DNA of 64,000 bases from Bradyrhizobium daqingense (GCF_021044685.1 NZ_CP088014.1:7922001-7986000), one strand, 5' to 3'; shown: positions 44,436 to 53,614, counted from the stretch's first letter. Made by a program: numbers and translations. Notes: a model not told the origin generated them from the letters alone.

Positions 44436-44810
44436 CTAGTACCCACTTTTCTTGGAACGTGAGTCGTGATTCAAGGTCGGGATGATACCCGAAGCAAGAG
44501 AAGTCCACCTTTCGAGGAAAGATCGCAAGGTGCTTGAGGCGTGCTGTCGCTCACCCAAAGACGTCCGTTCAACCATGCAGCCGGAAAAAAACCAGAGCAG
44601 GGCAAGAGCCAACAGCAGTTCAAAATCCTGGCACAGTACGTTTTCGAGGCTTCGGGGCTGGCCGGCAGCGTCATAGGCACAGAACCATTTGACATGGGCA
44701 CTGGCACCTTGTGTTCCCAAGAACCAGAAAGAAAGTGCCACGATGGACCTTGCAAAAAGGGAGCTTCTCCGGAATGCCGCAAAGGCATCCCGCGTCGGAG
44801 ACCTGAACAT
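44436..44810 (-). CDS. Membrane protein N-terminal fragment (DoxX-type resemblance)
   Basis: A 124-residue frame: a signal-like helix (SIVALSFWFLGTQGASA), HVKWFCAYDAAGQPRSLENV, and a second helix FELLLALALLWFFSGCM. Similar starts occur in larger multi-helix proteins of the DoxX type, about three times this length. The frame stops 45 nt from the IS5 insertion after an unconvincing tail, so the gene is probably truncated. Family assignment is tentative. Confidence 0.45.
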   Translation of the reverse strand: MFRSPTRDAFAAFRRSSLFARSIVALSFWFLGTQGASAHVKWFCAYDAAGQPRSLENVLCQDFELLLALALLWFFSGCMVERTSLGERQHASSTLRSFLERWTSLASGIIPTLNHDSRSKKSGY

Positions 44811-45054
44811 AAAAAACCACCCCTTTTGGAAAAGCGCCCGCCTCTGACGATTTGTTCAACTTAGCACAAATCTTAAGGATGTGACGGCGCTCGCATCCGA
44901 AGGTTGTTTGCTGGGTTAATGGGCACACGCCGGCAAGGATTTGTGCGGCGAGACTATCGCGCACGTCCCTTCAATTTTACAGATTTTGACGACGGGCCTT
45001 CAATGCAAGTGTCGTACTGAATGTCAGACAAAAAACGGATGTCCGGAGTAGTCC

Positions 45055-45216
45055 ATGTTTGGTGCGTTTCGTACGAAGAGTGTGCCCGTCGGCTCGGCGC
45101 TGGCCCGCACCGCGATGCGGCTCACAGCATGCAGTGAAACCCTGGAGACGTGGGCGGGCGGTTTCCTCATCCTCGTGTTGGGCTTGCTGGGAGCGGCATT
45201 GCCGCACTTCCCCTGA
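45055..45216 (+). CDS. Small membrane protein, 53 residues
   Basis: From ATG 45055: MFGAFRTKSVPVGSALARTA, then one membrane helix GFLILVLGLLGAALPHF and a stop. GGAGTAG precedes the ATG. The short length and single helix prevent a family call; codon use is like that of real genes. Confidence 0.4.
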   Translation: MFGAFRTKSVPVGSALARTAMRLTACSETLETWAGGFLILVLGLLGAALPHFP

Positions 45217-45248
45217 GAGCCTCCCCGACCGCGCGATCGGGGTACCGG

Positions 45249-46271
45249 TCATCGCGCCAACCTGGGAAAAGTCGTATCCGTCGAGGATGCGGTGAGCGTC
45301 TGAAGAAAAGCGATCAGATCCGCCTTTTCGCTTTCCGTAAGAGATAGAGGCTTTATTGAAGGCGAGCGGCTCGGACGGTCAATCCCACCCTTGTCATAGA
45401 GTTCGATGACCTCTTCGAGGGTTGCGACCGATCCATCATGCATGTAGGGAGCACGCCGCGCGACATCGCGCAGTGTCGGCGTTTTGAATGCGTACCGCAG
45501 CTTTTGCGACGTCGGAAAAAGCCGACCGCGTCCAACGTCGTCGTTCCTTGCGACCCCAATATCGTGAAACGATCCGTCAGTGAACGATGGTCCACTGTGG
45601 CAGTTTGAGCAATGGGCTTTGCCGTTGAAAATCTCAAAGCCGCGTTTTGCCGCGGCGCTGACGGATGTCGCGTCTCCCATGATCCACCGGTCGAATGGCG
45701 CTTCGCCAGCCACGATGGTTCGTTCAAAAGTCGCCAACGCGGCTTCGATCCAGGGTCGCGTGATCGCACCGTCCCCGAATGCGGCTGCGAATGCATCAGC
45801 ATAGGCCGGGATAGCGGAGAGACGCGCGATCAATTCTGATTCCGTCAAATTCATGTTGGCCCGGCCTGTGATCGGCCCGAACGTGACGGCTTCGAGAGTC
45901 TTGAATTTGCCGTCCCACCCCAACGGTTCGGTGAACGCCACGTCGATCAGGGTCGGCGCACGCAATGGCAGGCCGCTGGGATCCTCGCCGACCGCACGCG
46001 CGAGGCCATCACCCCAGGAAAGCGACGGATTGTGGCACGTCGCGCAGGAACGGGTGTGGGACTTCGAGAGCAGCGCATCGAAGAAGAGTCTTTCCCCGAG
46101 AGCAGCTTTCGGCACCGTGTAGGGATTACGATCGGGAAAAGGGATCGCCGCCGGCCGACGATAGCTGGCGCGCGCCGTGGCATCCGCTGATGTCTCCGCC
46201 GCTGCCGAGGCAAAAGGTTGGCCCAGCGGAAAAAGGGCCGCGAGCAAAGCTAAGCTGACCCAGATCCTCAT
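45249..46271 (-). CDS. Di-haem cytochrome c peroxidase (MauG/CcpA family)
   Basis: A 340-residue protein with a Sec signal (MRIWVSLALLAALFPLGQPF). Two c-type haem sites are CATCH and CSNCH, in the spacing of bacterial cytochrome c peroxidases. Conserved pieces include RAPTLIDVAF, LGWDGKFKTLEA, FKTPTLRDVARRAPYMHDGS (the MxDG-type loop) and LTESEKADLIAFLQTL. It would reduce hydrogen peroxide in the periplasm with electrons from a small cytochrome, or act as a MauG-like maturation enzyme. The frame is complete. Confidence 0.88.
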   Translation of the reverse strand: MRIWVSLALLAALFPLGQPFASAAAETSADATARASYRRPAAIPFPDRNPYTVPKAALGERLFFDALLSKSHTRSCATCHNPSLSWGDGLARAVGEDPSGLPLRAPTLIDVAFTEPLGWDGKFKTLEAVTFGPITGRANMNLTESELIARLSAIPAYADAFAAAFGDGAITRPWIEAALATFERTIVAGEAPFDRWIMGDATSVSAAAKRGFEIFNGKAHCSNCHSGPSFTDGSFHDIGVARNDDVGRGRLFPTSQKLRYAFKTPTLRDVARRAPYMHDGSVATLEEVIELYDKGGIDRPSRSPSIKPLSLTESEKADLIAFLQTLTASSTDTTFPRLAR

Positions 46272-46634
46272 CGGCTCCTCGACGATATAGTGCTCCTATA
46301 TATGGCAACCCCGGAAAAAAAGCCTTAATAGCAAGTATCGGATGCTGCCGATTAATCGAAATCTCCTTCAGAGAACCCTTGCGCCTCCATGACTGGGGCG
46401 CGCCAACAATTGATGAAGTGGGCCCGTGTGACATTATAATGGAAGCCCTCGATGAGTTTCATTTCAGAGCGCTCAACAAAACCGTAGGCAGGAGCTGCGG
46501 CGCGCCCGACGATCGGAACCTTTGTGGCTCGGTTGCTAACATGTCGACGCACCATGTGGATCCTGAACGCATTGAAACCCAACGGCGAGAGCGAACTCAG
46601 GACCGAACAACACTCAGGAAAGTCCTGGTTCGTC
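46272..46634. other. Intergenic between the peroxidase and GGDEF-EAL genes
   Basis: Overlapping frames on both strands (46352-46582 minus; 46379-46714 plus) show no recognisable content. The 3' end of the plus frame overlaps the GGDEF-EAL gene and is not called. Confidence 0.35.
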
Positions 46635-47906
46635 TTAGCCGGTCATCGCACCGCTTAAATGACGTCTCGCGAGGCCGCCTCTCAGATTCAGGATCGTTGA
46701 TGCTATCTCGGTAGCAGGGACCGGGCGGCTGAATAGGAATCCCTGCGCCTCGTTGCACCCTTCCGCCCTTATTTGATCCAACTGTTCAATCGTCTCGACC
46801 CCCTCCGCCGTTATTGTTATGCCAAGGCTTTTTCCAAGGCTGGTAATGGCTCTTACGATTAATTTAGATCCATTTGTCGCTGTTGCATCACGGACGAATG
46901 ACTGATCGATCTTGAGCTTGTCAAAGGGGAAGCTGCGCAGATAGCTCAGCGAGGAGTATCCAGTACCAAAATCATCTAAGGCGATGCTCAGCCCCTGCGC
47001 CTTCAGCTTGTGCAGTGTTGCAACCGTCTCGGCGCTGTTTCCAAGGAGAACAGACTCCGTGATTTCCAATTCGAGCCGGTGCGGGGCCAGCGTTGAAGCA
47101 TCAAGCGCGTTGGCGATAACCTCTGCAAATCTTGGATCCCGAATCTGAGTCGCCGAGACATTGACGGCAATCTTGAGCTCGCTCGGCCAACCGGCCGCCT
47201 GCTCGCAGGCGCGGTTGAGAACCCACTCACCCAGTGGAGTGATGAGACCGATGTCTTCTGCAATGGGAATAAATTGGTCGGGTGGCACCAGGCCACGCTT
47301 CGGATGAGGCCAGCGCAATAATGCTTCGAAGCCGCTGATCCGGTCCATCCGCAGGTCATAAATGGGTTGATAGAACAGAGTGAACTCGTCCTTGTCCATG
47401 GCCTCGCGAAGATCGAGTTCGAGCGCGCGGCGGCTCTGCAAACTTGCGTCCATCGCCGGCTCGAAAAACCGCCATGTTCCCGTGCCCCCGGCCTTGGATC
47501 GGTACAAGGCCATGTCCGCATTTTTCAGGAGCATTTCCCGTGTCATGCCGTCACCGGGCGCGAGCGCAATTCCGACGCTGCACCCGACGATAACGCGATG
47601 CCCATTTAGCTCATAAGGAGCTCCGATACATTCCACCACGCGGCGGGCGAGACGTTCGGCGTCTGCAGCGTTTTGGACATCAGATTGTATGATCGCAAAC
47701 TCATCGCCCCCCAACCGGGCGACGGTATCAATCTCGCGGACACACGCGCTCAGTCGGTCGGCGACCGCGCAAAGCAACCCATCACCCACCGGGTGGCCCA
47801 AGGTGTCATTGATCTGTTTGAAATTATCCAGATCCAGGCAGAACACCGCAAAGCCGGAACCCCGGCCGGCCTCCGCGACGGCGTGTTCAATGCGCTCGGC
47901 GAACAA
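46635..47906 (-). CDS. GGDEF-EAL cyclic-di-GMP protein, N-terminally truncated
   Basis: A 423-residue frame. The GGDEF domain has DLDNFKQINDTLGH and the intact active site RLGGDEF. The EAL domain has EALLRW, NVSATQI, LEITESVLL, DDFGTGYSSL and KIDQSFV, so all catalytic residues are present. It could both make and break c-di-GMP, although many such hybrids act in one direction. The called start is inside the GGDEF domain (PNRTLFAERI). The upstream GGDEF start and any sensor domain are missing because a serine recombinase fragment on the other strand begins at about 47925. Confidence 0.75.
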   Translation of the reverse strand: MFAERIEHAVAEAGRGSGFAVFCLDLDNFKQINDTLGHPVGDGLLCAVADRLSACVREIDTVARLGGDEFAIIQSDVQNAADAERLARRVVECIGAPYELNGHRVIVGCSVGIALAPGDGMTREMLLKNADMALYRSKAGGTGTWRFFEPAMDASLQSRRALELDLREAMDKDEFTLFYQPIYDLRMDRISGFEALLRWPHPKRGLVPPDQFIPIAEDIGLITPLGEWVLNRACEQAAGWPSELKIAVNVSATQIRDPRFAEVIANALDASTLAPHRLELEITESVLLGNSAETVATLHKLKAQGLSIALDDFGTGYSSLSYLRSFPFDKLKIDQSFVRDATATNGSKLIVRAITSLGKSLGITITAEGVETIEQLDQIRAEGCNEAQGFLFSRPVPATEIASTILNLRGGLARRHLSGAMTG

Positions 47907-47924
47907 TGTGCGGTTAGGTACCGG

Positions 47925-49145
47925 CCAAGGCCGGGCGCGCCCGGTGAGCGCGTGATCGATGAGAACGAAGCGAAGATCGTGGTCCGCATCTTCACCGAAT
48001 ATGTATCGGGGCGTTCAACCCGAGATATTGCGGCCGATCTCACGCGCCAAGGCTTGCCCTCGCCTGGCGCCACCCGTCACAAGAACAAGGCTGGTCGCAC
48101 GACCTGGAATCATCAGTGCATAACTGGCGGTCGCCACGGTCGCGGCATTATCGGCAACGAGCTGTATATCGGCGAAATACATTGGAACGTTCGATCAACA
48201 ATTCTGAACCCGGAAACGCAGAAGAAACAGAAACGCCGCAATCCGGACGACCGGCACATCATTGTCAAGAAGCCCGAGTTGCGGATTGTTCCGCAAGTGC
48301 TTTGGGACAGGGCGCAGAAGGTTCGCAGCGGCCGCGCCATCCATATGTTCGGACCGACGGGCAAGCCGCGGCGCCGTCCTGTGATCCCGCGCAATAATGA
48401 GCACCCACTTGCTGGGGTCCTCCGGTGTGGTGTCTGCAACGGGAATATGCGAATCGCTCAATCCTCCAGGAATGGCGCTCCGCGCGCCGCATGCGCCAAT
48501 GCGCATCAACGAGGCACGTGTGAGCACACTCGGAGCTTTGACATGGACGTGCTACTTGAGGATGTCTCAAGCAAAATGGAATTAAAATTGCTTTCGCCCA
48601 AAGCGATTGAAGAGGCGATGCGTGCTTGGAAGGAGGAGCGTAAGAACGATCGGAAAAAGAACAGCGAACACGCAAATTTAGAGCGTAGACTCCGTACGTT
48701 GACCACTGAGATCGAACGCTTGTCATATGCCATCGCAAACAGCCGTCGCAAGCCGGATGAGTTGCTCAAGCGGATCGATGAGTGCGATGTGGAACGGGAA
48801 ACCGTTAAGGAGCGCTTGCGGCTGCTGGGTAGTGGCAGCGAAAACGTGATCCCGTTCGACCATCCAAAGTTCGGTGACCGATATCATTCGGAGGCCAAGA
48901 GACTGGTCACCGCGCTGAGGATTAATCCGAAGGCCATCGAAACCCGCGTCGCCTTTCGCAACTTGATCGACAGCATCGTAGTGCATCCGGTTCGCAAGCG
49001 GATGCCCTACGAATATACTCCGTACCTGAACAGCGCTTCCCTTTCTAGCATGAATCTTTTCCCCGAAAATCGACGCAAGACGAGAGAGATCAGTGCGTTC
49101 GTCTACTATGATAACGTCAAGTCAGAGAAATCCGTGTCCTCGTAA
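47925..49145 (+). CDS. Large serine recombinase (integrase), catalytic N-terminus missing
   Basis: The recombinase domain starts at RPGAPGERVIDENEAKIVVR and ends with a zinc-ribbon part CGVCNGNMRI...CANAHQRGTCEH and a coiled-coil region (LERRLRTLTTEIERLSYAIA), as in large serine integrases. The N-terminal resolvase domain with the nucleophilic Ser is absent. The frame is open upstream to 47673, but that part is antisense to the GGDEF gene and not recombinase. The stop lies inside a ybgC-like gene, in keeping with an att site at the end of the element. Confidence 0.75.
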   Translation, partial: PRPGAPGERVIDENEAKIVVRIFTEYVSGRSTRDIAADLTRQGLPSPGATRHKNKAGRTTWNHQCITGGRHGRGIIGNELYIGEIHWNVRSTILNPETQKKQKRRNPDDRHIIVKKPELRIVPQVLWDRAQKVRSGRAIHMFGPTGKPRRRPVIPRNNEHPLAGVLRCGVCNGNMRIAQSSRNGAPRAACANAHQRGTCEHTRSFDMDVLLEDVSSKMELKLLSPKAIEEAMRAWKEERKNDRKKNSEHANLERRLRTLTTEIERLSYAIANSRRKPDELLKRIDECDVERETVKERLRLLGSGSENVIPFDHPKFGDRYHSEAKRLVTALRINPKAIETRVAFRNLIDSIVVHPVRKRMPYEYTPYLNSASLSSMNLFPENRRKTREISAFVYYDNVKSEKSVSS

Positions 49146-49207
49146 TAGACCCGGACCTGCATGTGGTGGCGGCCGTCGCGGATCTCGCCGTCGAGATGGG
49201 CAGTCAC
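49122..49207 (-). pseudogene. ybgC: ybgC-like acyl-CoA thioesterase, 5' fragment at the island edge
   Basis: On the minus strand a GTG at 49207 begins V-T-A-H-L-D-G-E-I-R-D-G, continuing HHMQVRVYYEDTDFS, the hot-dog thioesterase start of YbgC/TolC-cluster proteins. After EDTDFS the sequence diverges (normal continuation GIVYHANYL) into the end of the serine recombinase. The remainder of the gene is expected at the other end of the integrated element. The open frame continues upstream beyond 49207. Confidence 0.65.
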
Positions 49208-49275
49208 GTCGCGAGCCTCTTCGCTTGTCGGTAACTCGCCCGTTTTGCGCAAAAACGGCTGGGCGCGCAAGCGTA

Positions 49276-50196
49276 TTAGGACACAACTGGTGAGCTACGC
49301 CCCAGCGTCACCTCGACGATTTCCGGCGGCACGCCGAAACGGAGCGGCATGATGCTGCAACCGAGGCCGCCGGAAACAATGAGATCGCATTTCAGGCGGA
49401 AATGGCCGTAGGCGAGCCGCAAGCCGTTCTTGGGCGAAACCGCCGGCGACCAGCCGAGCAGGCGGACCTGGCCGCCATGGGTATGGCCGGACAGTTGCAG
49501 CGCGACGCGCGCGGGCACGAGCGGTGCGATGTTGGGCTCGTGCGCGAGCAGGATGACCGGTGCATCGTCCGTGACCTTCGCGAGCGTGCCCGCGAGATCA
49601 TCGGCGCCGAGCCTGCGCGCGCGGCCATAACGCTTTGCGGGATAGTACGCCAGCTGATCACCGAGCCCGGCCAGCCAGAACGGGCGGCCGTCCTTGGAAA
49701 GGCGGACGGCGTCGTTCTCGTAGACAGGAATGCCGGCCGCCTCCAACGCCCGATGCGCGATGGTCGGCCCGTGCCCCGCGAGCTGCACGGTCCTGTCGTC
49801 CCAATAATCGTGGTTGCCCATGACGGCATGGACGCCGAGCGGCGCCTTCAGGCGCGCCAGCACCCTCGCCCATTCCCGCGACGGAATGAGACGCGTGACA
49901 TGGTGAAGGCCGGCGACGTAGTCGCCGAGCAGCACAATGATATCGGCGTTCAGCGCATTGGTCCGCGCGACGATGCCTTCGATCCGCTCGAGCGACATCC
50001 AGGGATCGCAGGCATGGAGGTCGGCGATCGCGGCGATCTTCAAAGACAGATCGGCCGGCCATTGGCGCGGGGTCGGATGATAGCGGGTGACGCGAAGTCG
50101 CAGCATCGGCTCGACGCCCACGCCATAGGCGGCGGTCGAGACGCCGAGGGCGGACAAGCCCCCGATGGAACGGATGAGATGGCGCCGCGTGATCAT
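49276..50196 (-). CDS. Calcineurin-like metallophosphoesterase with Tat-like signal
   Basis: From ATG 50196: MITRRHLIRSIGGLSALGVS, a twin-arginine-type or lipoprotein-like leader. Metal-binding motifs follow in order: IAAIADLHACDPW (DxH), LLGDYVAG (GDxxxG), VMGNHDYWDD (GNHD), LAHEPN and LSGHTHGGQVRL (GHTH). This is the YaeI/YkuE-type metallophosphoesterase group. The frame is open upstream to 50298, but the ATG gives a standard leader. It ends 69 nt from the ybgC fragment. Confidence 0.85.
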   Translation of the reverse strand: MITRRHLIRSIGGLSALGVSTAAYGVGVEPMLRLRVTRYHPTPRQWPADLSLKIAAIADLHACDPWMSLERIEGIVARTNALNADIIVLLGDYVAGLHHVTRLIPSREWARVLARLKAPLGVHAVMGNHDYWDDRTVQLAGHGPTIAHRALEAAGIPVYENDAVRLSKDGRPFWLAGLGDQLAYYPAKRYGRARRLGADDLAGTLAKVTDDAPVILLAHEPNIAPLVPARVALQLSGHTHGGQVRLLGWSPAVSPKNGLRLAYGHFRLKCDLIVSGGLGCSIMPLRFGVPPEIVEVTLGRSSPVVS

Positions 50197-50301
50197 GGAA
50201 GCCCGTTTCTGATGCAGCGTCTCGATGCGATCCGATTGGAGCGGAATTGGGGTGCGCCCGTGCAGGCCGTCAGCATCCTCGTGCAGAAGCCTGCACAAAC
50301 A

Positions 50302-51222
50302 TTACCAGCGGCTCTCGCCGATCAGCGCGTCCAGCCGCGCCTTCAATTCGTCGGGCGCGCGATAATACCAGACACCGCCGAGCAGCTCGCGAAAACGTTC
50401 GTTGACACGCGCCTCGCGCTCGATGCGGTCGATCGTTGCGGCGTTGATCACGTCTTCGAGCGGTCCCGCGGCCAATAGCGACAACAGCACCGGATTGGCC
50501 TCGATCTTCAGGACTTCCAGGACGAGGTCGATCAAGCCGTCGGGATCCTCCTCGCGCAGGTCGCGCTCGAAATCCATGATCGCAAACAGATTGTCGTCCT
50601 GGTCGCGATCGGACTTGGAATATTGTTCGACCCAGGCGCGGGCGAGCGCTGCGGTCGATAGGCTGGCGCAATCGAGCGGCTCGCGCGGCGTGCGCTGGGC
50701 CAGATGGTCGACCTGCCAGGCCTTGCCGTCGGCATGCTCTGCAAGGCGCGACATCAAGGGATCGTCCGGCGCGCCATGGACGCCACCGAGCAGCCAGCGC
50801 AATCGATCGTTGCGCATGGCTTCGTGCTCGATGCGGTCGATCACGGCCTCGCCATGCGCATGGAGCAGCGACAGCAGAAATTTGTCGTTGAGCTGCATCA
50901 CCGTCGGCTTGTCGGCCTCGGTCCTGAGCACCTCCAGCACGAGATCGAGTGCCCGTTGCGGCCGGTGGTGCGGCAGACGATCGAAATAGAGCTTCAGGGC
51001 CCAGACACTGCCGACCTGATCACGCCGGCTGACGCGCTGAAGCGCGCACCACATCGATGCCAGCTCACTGATCGGCATCGGATCCAGGAACGCCTCGGTC
51101 TCGTCGGGCGTGCGCAGCTGCGGCGCGGCAACGATGACCTCGAGCAGCCCGGTGTCGTCCGTCAGCCCCATCTCTTCCAGCTCCAGTCCGTATGCGTCAG
51201 CGGCGAAGCGTGTGCGCCGCAT
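50302..51222 (-). CDS. Conserved hypothetical with DUF6869-like domain
   Basis: A 306-residue, Leu/Asp/Glu-rich helical protein. The second half (LARAWVEQYSKSDRDQDDNL, then LIDLVLEVLKIEANPVLLSL) and the first half (RALDLVLEVLRTEADKPTVM, then VIDRIEHEAMRNDRLRWLLG) are similar to each other, indicating an internal duplication. It resembles DUF6869-type proteins. Function unknown. Confidence 0.65.
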   Translation of the reverse strand: MRRTRFAADAYGLELEEMGLTDDTGLLEVIVAAPQLRTPDETEAFLDPMPISELASMWCALQRVSRRDQVGSVWALKLYFDRLPHHRPQRALDLVLEVLRTEADKPTVMQLNDKFLLSLLHAHGEAVIDRIEHEAMRNDRLRWLLGGVHGAPDDPLMSRLAEHADGKAWQVDHLAQRTPREPLDCASLSTAALARAWVEQYSKSDRDQDDNLFAIMDFERDLREEDPDGLIDLVLEVLKIEANPVLLSLLAAGPLEDVINAATIDRIEREARVNERFRELLGGVWYYRAPDELKARLDALIGESRW

Positions 51223-51271
51223 GTTCGGATTAGTGATGGGATTGAAGCGGTGGGTTCACCGGTTGCGGCAG

Positions 51272-52330
51272 TCAGTCATCCTCGGACGAATCCGTGCCGA
51301 ACAGGCCGAACTGTGCCGGATCGCGGTTCGGCTCAGCCAGGCCGAGATGGCGGAAGGCGTGCGACGTCAGCAGCCGGCCGCGCGGGGTGCGCTGGAGATA
51401 GCCGCACTGGATCAGATAGGGTTCGATGATGTCCTCGATCGCATCGCGCGGCTCTGACAAAGCAGCCGCCATGGTCTCGACGCCGACCGGGCCGCCGCCA
51501 TAGTTCATCGCGATGGTGGTGAGGTAGCGGCGGTCCATGGCGTCCAGGCCCGCGGCATCGACCTCGAGCGCACTCAGCGCGTGGTCGGCAATCCTGCGGT
51601 CGATCTTGTCGGCGTCCGCAGCCGAGGCGAAATCGCGCACACGCCTGAGCAGACGGCCGGCGATGCGCGGCGTGCCGCGCGCGCGGCGCGCGATCTCGTT
51701 GGCACCATCAGCGCTCATGCCGACATTGAGCACGCGCGCGCCGCGGCTGACGATGCTCTCCAATTCCTCGATCGTGTAGAAATTCAGCCGCACCGGAATG
51801 CCGAAGCGATCGCGCAGCGGATTGGTGAGCAGGCCGGCGCGCGTGGTGGCGCCGACGAGCGTGAACTTCGACAGCTCGATCTTCACCGAGCGCGCCGCCG
51901 GGCCCTCGCCGATGATGAGGTCGAGCTGAAAATCCTCCATCGCGGGATAGAGCACCTCTTCCACCGCCGGGCTGAGGCGATGGATCTCGTCGATGAAAAG
52001 CACATCGCGCTCTTCGAGATTGGTGAGGAGGGCTGCGAGATCGCCGGCCTTGGCGATGACAGGACCGGACGTGGCGCGAAAACCGACGCCGAGCTCCTTG
52101 GCCACGATCTGCGCCAGCGTAGTCTTGCCGAGGCCCGGGGGACCGACGAACAGCACGTGATCCAGCGCCTCGCCGCGCTTGCGCGCCGCCTCGATGAAGA
52201 TCGAGAGATTCTTGCGCGCCTGCGCCTGTCCGACGAAATCGGACAGCGATTGCGGCCGCAGCGCGGTGTCGCCGACATCGTCGCTGCGGCGCTCGGGCGA
52301 GACCATGCGGTTGGCCTTGGGATCGCTCAC
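51272..52330 (-). CDS. ruvB: RuvB Holliday junction helicase
   Basis: A 352-residue AAA+ ATPase: Walker A GPPGLGKTTLA, Walker B VLFIDEIHRLS, sensor 1 LVGATTRAG, and the winged-helix C-terminus ending near LIQCGYLQRTPRGRLLT. It drives branch migration as hexamers with RuvA. The ATG overlaps the ruvA stop in ATGA. The frame is intact. Confidence 0.97.
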   Translation of the reverse strand: MSDPKANRMVSPERRSDDVGDTALRPQSLSDFVGQAQARKNLSIFIEAARKRGEALDHVLFVGPPGLGKTTLAQIVAKELGVGFRATSGPVIAKAGDLAALLTNLEERDVLFIDEIHRLSPAVEEVLYPAMEDFQLDLIIGEGPAARSVKIELSKFTLVGATTRAGLLTNPLRDRFGIPVRLNFYTIEELESIVSRGARVLNVGMSADGANEIARRARGTPRIAGRLLRRVRDFASAADADKIDRRIADHALSALEVDAAGLDAMDRRYLTTIAMNYGGGPVGVETMAAALSEPRDAIEDIIEPYLIQCGYLQRTPRGRLLTSHAFRHLGLAEPNRDPAQFGLFGTDSSEDD

Positions 52331-52944
52331 TTCGCAAGCTCCTTCAGGCCGAGGCGAATGAGCTGCGCCGTCTCGGCACCTTCACCCGCACTGCGCGAGG
52401 CTGAGGCGATCGCCGCGGCGGCCTGTGGCTGGCCGTAACCGAGATTGACCAGCGCCGAGATCGCGTCCGCCACGGGCCGCGGCGCGCGCCGGTCGTCGAC
52501 GGCGCCGGCAAGATGCACCACGGCCGGATCGACATTGGCGAAGGCCGGCGCCTTGTCCTTCAATTCGGTGACGATGCGCTCGGCGACCTTGGGGCCGACG
52601 CCGGGCGTCCGCGCCACCGCGGCCTTGTCGCGCAGCGCGATGGCGTTGGCGAGATCGGAAGGCGACAGCGTACCGAGCACGGCGAGCGCGACCTTGGCGC
52701 CGACGCCCTGCACGGTCTGGAGCAGGCGAAACCACTCGCGCTCCTGGTCGGTGCGGAAGCCGAACAGTTTTATTTGATCCTCGCGGACATAGGTCTCGAT
52801 CGACAGCACGGCGGCTTCGCCCGGCGAAGGCAGATGCTGCAACGTGCGCGAGGAGCAATGCACCTGATAGCCGACGCCGCCGACGTCGAGGATGACGAAA
52901 TCCTCGCCGTAGGAATCGATCAGGCCCTTGAGCTTGCCGATCAT
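52327..52944 (-). CDS. ruvA: RuvA Holliday junction-binding protein
   Basis: A 205-residue protein starting MIGKLKGLIDSYGEDFVILD (OB fold), with helix-hairpin-helix motifs (LQTVQGVGAKVALAVLG and RTPGVGPKVAERIVTELK) and a C-terminal RuvB-contact domain. It lies in the ruvC-ruvA-ruvB order. Confidence 0.97.
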   Translation of the reverse strand: MIGKLKGLIDSYGEDFVILDVGGVGYQVHCSSRTLQHLPSPGEAAVLSIETYVREDQIKLFGFRTDQEREWFRLLQTVQGVGAKVALAVLGTLSPSDLANAIALRDKAAVARTPGVGPKVAERIVTELKDKAPAFANVDPAVVHLAGAVDDRRAPRPVADAISALVNLGYGQPQAAAAIASASRSAGEGAETAQLIRLGLKELAK

Positions 52945-52974
52945 CGTAAGACCTCAGTCGCGGCGAACACTTCT

Positions 52975-53060
52975 CTCTCGTCATGGCCGGGCTTGTCCCG
53001 GCCATCCACGTTTTCACATCCGGCAAAAAAGAACGTGGATGCCCGGCACGAGGCCGGGCA
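52975..53060. repeat. Palindromic intergenic repeat
   Basis: Two palindromes (GGCCGGGCTTGTCCCGGCC, and GCCCGGCACGAGGCCGGGC) flank inverted arms that include ATCCACGTTTTC and AACGTGGATG. This is a typical repetitive extragenic palindrome of Bradyrhizobium between ruvC and ruvA. Confidence 0.6.
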
Positions 53061-53086
53061 TGTCGGCGGCGACATATAGCGAGCGA

Positions 53087-53614
53087 TCATATCCCCACCA
53101 CCTTCAGCCTGAGCGCGGTGCTCTGGCGGTGATGGGCGTGGGTGATGGCGATGGCGAGCGCGTCGGCGGCATCCGCCGACGGCGGCTCGGCCTTGGGCAG
53201 CAATATTTTCAGCATCATCGCGATCTGTTGCTTGTCGGCGTGACCGGCGCCGACCACGGTCTTCTTGACCTGGTTCGGCGCATATTCGGCGACGGAGATG
53301 CCGAACATTGCGGGCGCCAGCATGGCGACGCCGCGGGCCTGGCCGAGCTTCAGCGTCGCGACGCCATCCTTGTTCACAAACGTCTGCTCGACCGCGGCTT
53401 CCATCGGCTGGTGGCTGGAGAGGACGGACGCGAGCCCTTCATGGATCGCGAGCAGCCGGCTCGCCAGCGGCAGATCATCCGGCGGCTCCACCGAGCCGCA
53501 GGCGACGTAAATGAGGCGATTGCCCTCGGCCTCGATCACGCCCCAGCCGGTGCGGCGCAAGCCGGGGTCGATGCCGATGATGCGGACGGGGCCACGAATC
53601 GGGAGCGTAGTCAT
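53087..53614 (-). CDS. ruvC: RuvC crossover junction endonuclease
   Basis: A 175-residue RNase-H-fold resolvase. IIGIDPGLRRTGWG carries the first catalytic Asp, MEAAVEQTFVNKD the Glu, and DAADALAIAITHAHH the last Asp pair. It cuts Holliday junctions exposed by RuvAB. Confidence 0.96.
   Translation of the reverse strand: MTTLPIRGPVRIIGIDPGLRRTGWGVIEAEGNRLIYVACGSVEPPDDLPLASRLLAIHEGLASVLSSHQPMEAAVEQTFVNKDGVATLKLGQARGVAMLAPAMFGISVAEYAPNQVKKTVVGAGHADKQQIAMMLKILLPKAEPPSADAADALAIAITHAHHRQSTALRLKVVGI

Noticed and set aside
51581..52438. 285-residue plus-strand frame over ruvB/ruvA
   Set aside because: It is antisense to conserved housekeeping genes, with shadow composition.
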